A stretch of 64,000 nucleotides of DNA, taken from NCBI RefSeq assembly GCF_021729155.1, contig NZ_JAJQYA010000006.1:1-64000 (forward strand). Reading direction: 5' to 3'. The notes beneath the pieces were generated by a model. The model had not been told where the DNA came from. It worked only from the letters and a program-made list of their open reading frames with translations, and did no database searches. This DNA is from Membranihabitans marinus. Its GTDB lineage: Bacteria; Bacteroidota; Bacteroidia; Chitinophagales; Saprospiraceae. A program made the position numbers and the translations under genes. How positions within the stretch are numbered: position 1 is the stretch's first letter; the number at the start of each line of letters is the position of its first letter. Below, piece by piece: positions 51,933 through 60,247 of this stretch.

Positions 51933-53000
51933 GTGAGTAAAGATAAACGTGTAAACCACCTATTAAAGAAATTCGTAGAGAAGAAGATTTCCGAGTCGGA
52001 AGGTCAAGAACTTTTTGAATTGTTGAAAGATAGGGAGAATACCACTGGATTGGAAGAAATATTTACTTCCACATGGAAGTCGTCGAGTGAATTTAAGGGA
52101 AAGGCTCCTATAGATTGGAATTCGTTGCAGGAGGAAAAGGCTTTGAAAGGTAAACTGGAGAAAAGAGCTAAAATCTTGAGATTAGGAAAGTGGGTAGCTG
52201 CTGCTTCAGTTTTATTGTTAACCGCTGTTTTTATAGGAAATTTTCAAACGAAAAGTCCAGATATGGTCTTTCATACCAATTACGGTGAAATCGAAAATAT
52301 TGTCCTAGAAGATGGAACCGAAGTAGTCTTAAATGCCAACTCTACCCTTAAGTGGAATACATCTTGGAAGGAAAACAATGCGCGTGTCGTAGAATTGAAG
52401 GGCGAAGCGTTTTTTAAAGTTACTCATATAGACAAAGAAAATCTACCTGTAGACAGGGGGGAAGCGATACCTTTTACTGTGGTTACTAATGACTTGGAAG
52501 TGAAGGTGTTGGGGACTTCATTTAATGTTTTTAATCGCCGAGGTAGTACCGATGTGTTTTTGGAAGAAGGTTTGGTGGAGTTGGAATTAAACAATGATCT
52601 TACGGACTTAAAAGATGTAGTCACAACGGGAGAAGGTCAAACCAGTCTTCAGAAGTCTATGTTGATGAAGCCTGGTGAATTGGTAAGTTTTTCAGCCGAA
52701 AGAAAAATATTGAATAAGGAAAATATTGATTCGAATTCACCTTCGGTATGGAAAGATGGCACATTGACATTTGACAATGTTGAAGTGGGCCAGGTGTTGA
52801 TCGATTTACAAGATGTATATGGAAAAACTTTTGTGGTTGAGGATTCTACCATCTTGATGACTGAGGTATCATTTGGCATCCCTTATAAAGACTGGTCGAC
52901 CGTCAAAAATTTAATGGAACTCACGTTGGATATAGAAATTGAAAATATAGATGAAAATCAAATAAGGATTACAAAACCGGAAAGGGTAAAAGTGAAATAA
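51933..53000 (+). CDS. FecR family anti-sigma factor 3
   Basis: A 355-residue FecR protein: N-terminal cytoplasmic domain (LLKKFVEKKISESEGQELFE), one membrane helix (LGKWVAAASVLLLTAVFIGN, about 86-104), periplasmic core (IVLEDGTEVVLNANSTLKWN, VVELKGEAFFKVTHI, VLGTSFNVFNRRGSTDVFLE), and the C-terminal domain (LTFDNVEVGQVLIDLQDVYG). The start is GTG at 51933. Compared with FecR 2 it has an extra loop of about 25 residues in the middle (NDLTDLKDVVTTGEGQTSLQ). It should hold sigma 3 inactive until the STN domain of SusC 3 signals. Confidence 0.9.
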   Translation: MSKDKRVNHLLKKFVEKKISESEGQELFELLKDRENTTGLEEIFTSTWKSSSEFKGKAPIDWNSLQEEKALKGKLEKRAKILRLGKWVAAASVLLLTAVFIGNFQTKSPDMVFHTNYGEIENIVLEDGTEVVLNANSTLKWNTSWKENNARVVELKGEAFFKVTHIDKENLPVDRGEAIPFTVVTNDLEVKVLGTSFNVFNRRGSTDVFLEEGLVELELNNDLTDLKDVVTTGEGQTSLQKSMLMKPGELVSFSAERKILNKENIDSNSPSVWKDGTLTFDNVEVGQVLIDLQDVYGKTFVVEDSTILMTEVSFGIPYKDWSTVKNLMELTLDIEIENIDENQIRITKPERVKVK

Positions 53001-53090
53001 TCTTTGATTATGGAAGTAAAGTTTTGGACGAACTGCTTCTCATCACTAATACCCAAACCGATATTTACTAACTAAAAATAAATTACTACC

Positions 53091-56000
53091 ATGAAGTTAC
53101 AACTTTTATTTAAAATAAAAGGTAAGCTGTTTATGCTTTTATGTTGGATGTTATTACTTTGTTATCAATCTCCTCTAGGTTATGCAGCACCTAGCGAGCG
53201 AGAAAACACGGTATTATTAGAAGAAGCTTTTCGACAAATCGGCAGTGAATACGGCGTCTTTTTTAACTACGATCGATCTATTGTATCCAAGGTAAAGGTC
53301 AATTATACCGCTGCAAAATACAGTGATGTAGAACAGGCTTTGAATGCAGTATTGTCCCAAGCCAATTTAAAATTTAAAATTTTTGAACAACGCTATGTGG
53401 CCATTTACAAAGACAATGCCGAAGGTCTACAATCGTTAAAGAAAATGATTGAACACTTTCAAGGCATAGTAGATGAAAAGGAAAGTGAATACGAAGCGAG
53501 AAAAGCCATAAAATCAACCCCGTTTTTAACAAAAAAATCTTTGCAAGAAGAGGGTATCTTTTTGAAAAGATTGGTGTTAAATGTTTCCGGAAAGGTAGTC
53601 GATACAGATGGAGAGCCATTAATTGGTGTGAATGTTATGGTCAAGGGAAGTACTACTGGAACATCCACTGATTTTAATGGTCAATTCAGCTTGAATGATG
53701 TTGAAGAGCAAGCGGTGTTGGTCTTTTCATATATTGGATATGTGACTACGGAAATGCCAGTGGCTGGAAAGAGCACAATGAATGTTACTTTAATGGCCGA
53801 TGTACAGACCTTGGATGAATTGGTGGTTGTGGGTTATGGTAGCCAGAAAAAGGTTAATTTAACTGGGGCTGTTGAGGTGATTGGTCAGGATGTATTAAAA
53901 GATAGAAATGCTTCTTCTGTATCTCAGTTGTTAATTGGGGCTGCAGGTGGATTTGATTTTAGTTTTGATAAAAATGGATATCAACCCGGTGCGAATGCCA
54001 CTGTAGGTATTAGGGGTATTGGATCGTTAAACGGAGGAGCTCCCTATGTGGTTATTGATGGTTTTCCCGGTGATATGAATCGTTTAAATCCAGAAGATAT
54101 AGAATCTATTTCTGTATTAAAAGATGCTGCTGCTTCTGCTATTTACGGTGCACGTGCGCCCTATGGAGTAATATTAATTACCACCAAATCAGGAAGTAAA
54201 GAGGACAAATTAGTTGTGAATTATTCTGGGAGTATGAATTTAGTTACCCCCGCGAAATTGCCGGGAACTCTGGATTCGTACACTTTCGCTAGAGTAACCA
54301 ATGAAGCCGCTACCAATAATAATGCACCTCTGTATTACAACGAATCTACGATTGATAGAATAATTGCATTTCAGCAAGGTGATTACGATTATATACGGTC
54401 TCAGTTCCCTTCTAATTTCCCCAACGATCCTATAAGTGATTGGTCTGCTCTTCCAATGGATAATGGTTCATGGGCTGGGGCGAATAATGGCCATGCCAAT
54501 AACGATTACTGGGACTTAGCAACTGGACCTAATTTGGGACAATCTCATAATTTTTCCATTCAAGGTGGTTCGAATAAAGTGGGCTATTTCTTGTCTATGG
54601 GATATACCGATCAGAAAAGTTCTATGCAGTGGGCAGATGACTTTTACAAAAGATTTAATTTGTCGGCCAAAATTAAAACGGAGTTAACAGATTGGTGGGA
54701 TTTAAAATACGAAGGTCGTTTTATGAAAAATCAACGATTTTTCCCAACAGGTTCAAGACCAGAAACGATTGATTCTTATAATGCTCTTTTTCATATTGTA
54801 TACAATACACCACCGACTCAACCTTTGTACAACAGTTTTGGTGGCCCAATACAATCTACTAAACAGTTCTTTTCAGCAGGTAATAATAACGACCAACAAA
54901 CGGAAAATTGGCAAATTTTAGGAACGGAATTAAGACCGGCAACGAATTGGAAAATTAATCTTGACGTTGCTTACCAAATGATGGACGAATACGATTTACA
55001 CGATGGTCAGGCCTTTAGTCAAGTCAATTGGATAACTGGAGAAAATACAACTTCTTGGTATCCTAGTCAAATTTATGAATATCACTTTAGCAATTATTAT
55101 TGGTCTACCAATGCATATACCTCCTATGAATGGAATATCGCAGGTGATCACAATTTTTTGGCAATGGCAGGAGCTCAGTACGAGTCGGCCAAGGATAGAT
55201 CATTGAATGCCTATGCTAGAAATTTAATTGTGCCCGATATTATTTCATTGAATACGGCTACAGGAGATCCTTCGGTAAGAGAGGCCTTATCTCAATGGTC
55301 AACTGAAGGTTATTTTGGAAGATTAACCTATAATTTTCAAGAAAAATATCTTCTGGAAACCAATTTGAGATACGATGGTACTTCAAAGTTTTTAGATAAT
55401 AAGCGTTGGGGATTCTTCCCTTCTGTATCCGGTGGCTGGGTTGTGAGTAAGGAGAATTTTTGGCAACCAGTAGCTTCAACGATTAACACTTTAAAGTTAA
55501 GAGGTTCGTGGGGTGAGTTAGGTAATCAAAATGTGGCCGCTTATCAAGATTTGGCATTGATCCAATTAACCAAGAACATTTTGGATTGGTTGCCTGGACA
55601 GGATCAGGTAGGACAGGTCGGATATGCACTAACCCCTAATTTGGTCAGTCCTTTGTTGACATGGGAAACTGCAGCAACGACAAATATCGGAGTGGATTTG
55701 GAAATGTTAAACAACAAATTACAAATGAATTTTGATTGGTTCGAGAGAAATACAAAAGATATGATCGGTCCATCTGAAACCCTGCCCGGTGTATTGGGTG
55801 CTTCAGTACCTCGATCGAATAATTCAAGTTTGAGAACCAGAGGTTGGGAATTGTCTTTAAATTGGAAAGAATATGTCAATGAAGATCTAAGTTATTCCGT
55901 GGGTTTCAACCTATATGATTCCAAATCAGTGGTCACTAAATACAATAACCCCACTGGTTATTTGGGTTCTTGGAGAGAAGGGCAAGATGTTGGTGAGATT

Positions 56001-56744
56001 TGGGGTTGGTCGGCCGATGGCTTGTTTCAGTCCCAAGCAGAAATTGAAAATCATGTAGATCAATCATTTATTTACAACGTTTGGAATACAGGAGATGTAA
56101 AATACAACGACATCAATGGCGATGGGAAGATAGACAATGGTTCCAATACCTATGACGATCACGGTGATTATGTACTGATTGGGAATTCTAGTCCTCGCTA
56201 TCAATTCGGGATCAATATGGGCGTCAATTACAAAGGATTTGATTTTTCTATGTTGTGGAAGGGTACTGGCAAGCGTCAAAAGGCAATGACTTATAACGAC
56301 TACGGATTTTTTGGATTCATGAGAACGGCTTGGTCTCAGCCCAAAGAAGATCACCTAGATTATTACAGAGATCAGCCTGGAACACAATACATTGGCCTTT
56401 ATGAAGGTGAAGCCAATATCAATACCGATTCTTATTACGCTCGACCTTACTTGGATATCAACTCCAATCTTAAAAACCAGAACGGGAATTCTAGATATCT
56501 AGCGAATTATGCCTATATCCGTTTGCAAAATATGCAATTGGGATATAGTTTAAGTAAGAACGCATTGTCGCGATTGGGCCTTAGTAAATTGAGGGTTTAT
56601 ATTGCGGGCAACAACATTATTACCTTCGATCATTTGCCAGATGGCATGGATGTGACCTTGCCTTCCGGGGGGTATAGAGAGAGTACAGGTAAAGAATATA
56701 GAGCCGATCGCATCTATTCCTTTGGAGTAAACATCTCGTATTAA
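53091..56744 (+). CDS. SusC/RagA TonB-linked outer membrane transporter 3, with STN domain
   Basis: The longest SusC of the window at 1217 residues. Signal peptide (LFMLLCWMLLLCYQSPLGYA), STN domain (about 38-112, EYGVFFNYDRSIVSKVKVNY), linker EGLQSLKKMIEHFQGIVDE, carboxypeptidase-like domain (about 165-240, GEPLIGVNVMVKGSTTGTST), TonB-box-like LDELVVVGYG near 244, plug (IRGIGSLNGGAPYVVIDGFP, SVLKDAAASAIYGARAPYG), and a barrel ending in IYSFGVNISY. The plug reads A-P-Y-G where the other two read A-N-G or S-N-G. It pairs with SusD 3, 25 bases downstream. Confidence 0.95.
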   Translation: MKLQLLFKIKGKLFMLLCWMLLLCYQSPLGYAAPSERENTVLLEEAFRQIGSEYGVFFNYDRSIVSKVKVNYTAAKYSDVEQALNAVLSQANLKFKIFEQRYVAIYKDNAEGLQSLKKMIEHFQGIVDEKESEYEARKAIKSTPFLTKKSLQEEGIFLKRLVLNVSGKVVDTDGEPLIGVNVMVKGSTTGTSTDFNGQFSLNDVEEQAVLVFSYIGYVTTEMPVAGKSTMNVTLMADVQTLDELVVVGYGSQKKVNLTGAVEVIGQDVLKDRNASSVSQLLIGAAGGFDFSFDKNGYQPGANATVGIRGIGSLNGGAPYVVIDGFPGDMNRLNPEDIESISVLKDAAASAIYGARAPYGVILITTKSGSKEDKLVVNYSGSMNLVTPAKLPGTLDSYTFARVTNEAATNNNAPLYYNESTIDRIIAFQQGDYDYIRSQFPSNFPNDPISDWSALPMDNGSWAGANNGHANNDYWDLATGPNLGQSHNFSIQGGSNKVGYFLSMGYTDQKSSMQWADDFYKRFNLSAKIKTELTDWWDLKYEGRFMKNQRFFPTGSRPETIDSYNALFHIVYNTPPTQPLYNSFGGPIQSTKQFFSAGNNNDQQTENWQILGTELRPATNWKINLDVAYQMMDEYDLHDGQAFSQVNWITGENTTSWYPSQIYEYHFSNYYWSTNAYTSYEWNIAGDHNFLAMAGAQYESAKDRSLNAYARNLIVPDIISLNTATGDPSVREALSQWSTEGYFGRLTYNFQEKYLLETNLRYDGTSKFLDNKRWGFFPSVSGGWVVSKENFWQPVASTINTLKLRGSWGELGNQNVAAYQDLALIQLTKNILDWLPGQDQVGQVGYALTPNLVSPLLTWETAATTNIGVDLEMLNNKLQMNFDWFERNTKDMIGPSETLPGVLGASVPRSNNSSLRTRGWELSLNWKEYVNEDLSYSVGFNLYDSKSVVTKYNNPTGYLGSWREGQDVGEIWGWSADGLFQSQAEIENHVDQSFIYNVWNTGDVKYNDINGDGKIDNGSNTYDDHGDYVLIGNSSPRYQFGINMGVNYKGFDFSMLWKGTGKRQKAMTYNDYGFFGFMRTAWSQPKEDHLDYYRDQPGTQYIGLYEGEANINTDSYYARPYLDINSNLKNQNGNSRYLANYAYIRLQNMQLGYSLSKNALSRLGLSKLRVYIAGNNIITFDHLPDGMDVTLPSGGYRESTGKEYRADRIYSFGVNISY

Positions 56745-56769
56745 TTAATTAATTCTAAATGTTAAAAAA

Positions 56770-58482
56770 ATGAAAACAGCCAAATATATATTCGTTGTAT
56801 TGACATCATTTGTCGTCCTGTCCTGTCAAGATTTTCTGGAAAAACCGCCATTAGATCAAGTGGGTCTAGATGATTATTGGAAGTCTACAATTGATCTTAA
56901 AAATTATGTAGCTAAGTTTTATATCGACCTTCCTCGACATGAAAACAATAGACATAGTGGTTACCAAGAAGAAGAATCAGATAATCTAGTCTACACTAGA
57001 GCCAATGCATTACTCAATGGAGAAAATACTCTGTCAACGGGATCGTGGCAATATGATTTCACCCCTGTTCGGAGTATCAATATCTTTTTCGACAATTATA
57101 AAAGATGCGAAGATCAATTTTCGTCTTACCAACACTATCTGGGAGAAGCGCAGTTCTTTAAAGCATGGATCTACTTTAACTTGGTCCAAAAGTATGGAGA
57201 TGTTCCTTGGTATACTCATGCATTAACCGTCAATGATGAAGAAGAATTAACCAGACCACGTGATTCAAGAGTCCTGGTAGTAGATTCTATTTTGTCTCTT
57301 TTGGATAAGGCTATTGTCAATTTGGATAAAAGAGACCTTGCTCCTTGGAACAACAACTCTGTAAATAAGGAAGCTGCCCTTGCTTTTAAAACTAGAGTGG
57401 CTCTGTTTGAAGGAACTTGGCAGAAATACCATGCCAATACCTCATTTGGAAGTTCTGGAGCTCAACCTAGTAAATATTTTCAATTAGCGGTTTCTGCAGC
57501 TGAAGAACTGATTAATGGAGATTATAATGTCGGTATATATTCTACCAATAAACCGAAGGAAGATTACTACTATTTGTTTGGTACTGGTAGTATGGCAGAT
57601 ATTAGTGAAGTGTTGTTACACAGAGCTTATAGTATAGCTGATATTGTTGGACATAATCAAAACTATTATGCAGCCAATGCCCCCAATGAACTTGGAGCTA
57701 CTTGGTCTTATGTTACTTCTCACCTTGGTTTGGACGGTAATCCAATCGATTATTTGGCTTTGGCTGAGACTGCTAAAGGGAATGAATTTTTACTTGAATT
57801 GGATAAACAAATCGATCCTAGATTGAGACAGAATATCTGGATTCCAGGAGATATCACTTATTTACCTGGTAATTTGGTTTGGGAGAAACCAGGTTTATTT
57901 GAGGATAGTCGAAATAATTGTCCAACAGGGTTTCAAATAAAAAAGTATACCAATCCCAATCAAACTTTGGATTATGCTCAATCTAATGACGCGGGTAAAA
58001 TTATTTTTAGGTATGGCGAGGTTTTGTTGAATTATGCCGAAGCACTTTATGAGCTCAATCAAACTGTGGCTTACGATGAACTCAATATGTTGAGAGCGAG
58101 AGTTGGTATGCCTGATTTTAAGGTGAATGCTCAAAGTGAAGATCCCAATCTTATCGATTATGGTTATGATATTTCTGATGAATTATATGAAATTAGAAGA
58201 GAAAGACGGGTAGAATTGGCATTTGAATCTTTTAGACAATGGGATTGGAAAAGATGGGCTGCCGGAGCATTATTTACCAATAAGAGACCTAAAGGATATC
58301 CTTTCGATTCAAATGAGTATCCCAATGAAAATCCACTGTTGGACGAAAATAGTTTAATAGACCTCCTTCAGAACATTATTCCAAATGGCTACAATTTTAA
58401 TGCGAATCGAGATTATTTAAACAGTGTTCCTCAAACAGAGTTAACAGTCAATCCAAATTTAGATCAAAATCCGGGTTGGTAA
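56770..58482 (+). CDS. SusD/RagB nutrient-binding lipoprotein 3
   Basis: A 570-residue SusD protein with lipobox VLSCQDF (Cys about 19). The helical core includes YLGEAQFFKAWIYFNLVQKY and KEAALAFKTRVALFEGTWQK, and the C-terminal part has FRYGEVLLNYAEALYELNQT and IRRERRVELAFESFRQWDWK, ending in DQNPGW. Normal length, no breaks. A strong terminator lies 50 bases behind it, which separates the transporter transcript from the ceramidase-like, esterase and oxidoreductase genes that follow. Confidence 0.93.
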   Translation: MKTAKYIFVVLTSFVVLSCQDFLEKPPLDQVGLDDYWKSTIDLKNYVAKFYIDLPRHENNRHSGYQEEESDNLVYTRANALLNGENTLSTGSWQYDFTPVRSINIFFDNYKRCEDQFSSYQHYLGEAQFFKAWIYFNLVQKYGDVPWYTHALTVNDEEELTRPRDSRVLVVDSILSLLDKAIVNLDKRDLAPWNNNSVNKEAALAFKTRVALFEGTWQKYHANTSFGSSGAQPSKYFQLAVSAAEELINGDYNVGIYSTNKPKEDYYYLFGTGSMADISEVLLHRAYSIADIVGHNQNYYAANAPNELGATWSYVTSHLGLDGNPIDYLALAETAKGNEFLLELDKQIDPRLRQNIWIPGDITYLPGNLVWEKPGLFEDSRNNCPTGFQIKKYTNPNQTLDYAQSNDAGKIIFRYGEVLLNYAEALYELNQTVAYDELNMLRARVGMPDFKVNAQSEDPNLIDYGYDISDELYEIRRERRVELAFESFRQWDWKRWAAGALFTNKRPKGYPFDSNEYPNENPLLDENSLIDLLQNIIPNGYNFNANRDYLNSVPQTELTVNPNLDQNPGW

Positions 58483-58532
58483 TTCGTATAATTAGCTACA
58501 TTTCATGTTTATATTAAAATATTAAATTTTGA

Positions 58533-58581
58533 GTGGTTGTTTGTGCAGAAATTATTTTTCAAACAAACAACCACTTTTTTT
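58533..58581 (+). terminator. Rho-independent terminator after SusD 3
   Basis: GTGGTTGTTTGT (58533-58544) pairs exactly with ACAAACAACCAC (58563-58574), followed by seven T. The remaining part of the 301-bp gap 58483-58783 is AT-rich and must hold the promoter of the next gene; none was identified. Confidence 0.85.
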
Positions 58582-58783
58582 AATGAGGTAATCATCTTTA
58601 TTTACCATCTGCATTTCACTTTATAAATTTTAATTATTGAAGGTTAAAACTCGGCCTTTCAAATATATAAACAGTTGTTATCTAATGGAAAAGCATTTCT
58701 GTTTTAATTTGTAAATAATTAATGTTAAATAAATAATATTATATACTTTACAGTGTTTGTCTCCCTAATTAAGTTGAAAATAT

Positions 58784-60223
58784 ATGTATAAATACAAGTT
58801 TGTTTTAATAGTATTTTTTACGGTAATGTTGAGGACTTTGCAAACCAATGCACAAGAAAACAAGGTGTTTCGGGCCGGAGCATCGCAAGCTGATGTATCA
58901 CCGCCAATCGGAGCAAAGATTTATGGTAATTGGGTGCAACCATCAGCAAAATCTATTCACGACGCCCTTCACGCCAAGTCATTGGTGTTGGACGATGGTG
59001 AAACAAAGATCGCTTTAGTGGTGGTGGATTTAGTAGAAATCAATAAACGATATATTGAAGCGGCCAAAGACTTAATTGTATCAGAGGTAGATTTGGATAG
59101 AGAAAACATAATGATTTCCGCAACCCACACCCATTCTGGGCCCAGTGCTGACGGAGATGTTTTTGTGGCTGATGATGCTCCTTTGAATGATTATACCAAG
59201 ATGCTTGTTAGAAAATTGGCAGATGGGGTTGTGTCAGCTTATTACCATTTAGAACCTGCGGAAATAGCATGGGGTGGAGTTGATGTGCCTGATCACGTAT
59301 TTGTGAGACGTTGGATTCTTAAAGATTCGGTGTATAGTCCATACGGGACAAAAGATATAGTGAAAATGAACCCTGGGTTTGAAAATCCCGCACTGGTTAA
59401 GCCGTCTGGCCCTATTGATCCCGAAGTTTCTTTTGTATCCATTCGATCCACTACTGGACGACCGATTGCCGTGCTGGCCAACTATTCCCTTCATTATGTA
59501 GGGGGTGTGCCCGGTGATGAAATTTCAGCTGATTATTTTAGTTTGTTTGGTAGATATATGGAGCAAAATATATCTGCAGAAGCTTCATTTCCTCAATTTG
59601 TAGGCATTATGTCTAACGGTAGTTCCGGTAACGTTAACAACTTTGATTACAGCAAACCTCGCGAATATTATGAGCCCTATGTCAAGATGAATAGAGTAGC
59701 CAAGGATTTGGCCGATAAGGTGTATGCTGAGATGAAAGAATTAAAGTATCAAAAATATGTGCCTATCAATGCTAAAGAATCTATTCTGCGATTAAAAGTA
59801 CGTCGAGCTTCGCCTGAGGTCATGGCCAATGTTGCGAGAATTCAAGCTAGATCTGAAAACGAAAAACCCTTTTATAATAATTGGGAAAAGATGTATGCCA
59901 ATAGAGTATTGACCATGGAAGCTACTTGGCCCGACTCCATCGATATAACATTGCAAGCTTTTCAGATAGGTGACTTGGGCATCGCTACTCTGCCTTTTGA
60001 AGCGTTTACGCAAACCGGCTTGGAAATCAAGGACAAGAGTCCATTTGATCATACTTTTACGATTGAATTGGCCAATGGTTGTCTGAATTATTTGCCTACT
60101 CCAGAAGAAATAGACATGGGAGGCTACGAAACTTGGCATACCATCAATCGAGTGGAAAGAAATGCTTCTGTAAAAATAACCGAAGAATTGTTATCCCTAT
60201 TTAAATCATTAAAACAACAATAA
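58784..60223 (+). CDS. Neutral ceramidase-family secreted protein, divergent fourth copy
   Basis: A 479-residue exported member of the same superfamily (signal FVLIVFFTVMLRTLQTNAQ). It starts FRAGASQADVSPPIGAKIYG and has SATHTHSGPS (His115, His117) and NYSLHYVGG (His237), so both zinc-type His regions are intact. Where copies 1-3 have GDQSP it reads SNGSSGNVNNF, which lacks the nucleophilic serine position of ceramidase. This is the form common in Planctomycetes and marine Bacteroidota, with no established activity. It is much less like the three tandem copies than they are like each other and probably arrived separately. It begins a three-gene run with the esterase (24-base gap) and the oxidoreductase (40-base gap). 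Confidence 0.82.
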   Translation: MYKYKFVLIVFFTVMLRTLQTNAQENKVFRAGASQADVSPPIGAKIYGNWVQPSAKSIHDALHAKSLVLDDGETKIALVVVDLVEINKRYIEAAKDLIVSEVDLDRENIMISATHTHSGPSADGDVFVADDAPLNDYTKMLVRKLADGVVSAYYHLEPAEIAWGGVDVPDHVFVRRWILKDSVYSPYGTKDIVKMNPGFENPALVKPSGPIDPEVSFVSIRSTTGRPIAVLANYSLHYVGGVPGDEISADYFSLFGRYMEQNISAEASFPQFVGIMSNGSSGNVNNFDYSKPREYYEPYVKMNRVAKDLADKVYAEMKELKYQKYVPINAKESILRLKVRRASPEVMANVARIQARSENEKPFYNNWEKMYANRVLTMEATWPDSIDITLQAFQIGDLGIATLPFEAFTQTGLEIKDKSPFDHTFTIELANGCLNYLPTPEEIDMGGYETWHTINRVERNASVKITEELLSLFKSLKQQ

Positions 60224-60247
60224 ATTTTATCTTATCAATATATAGTT

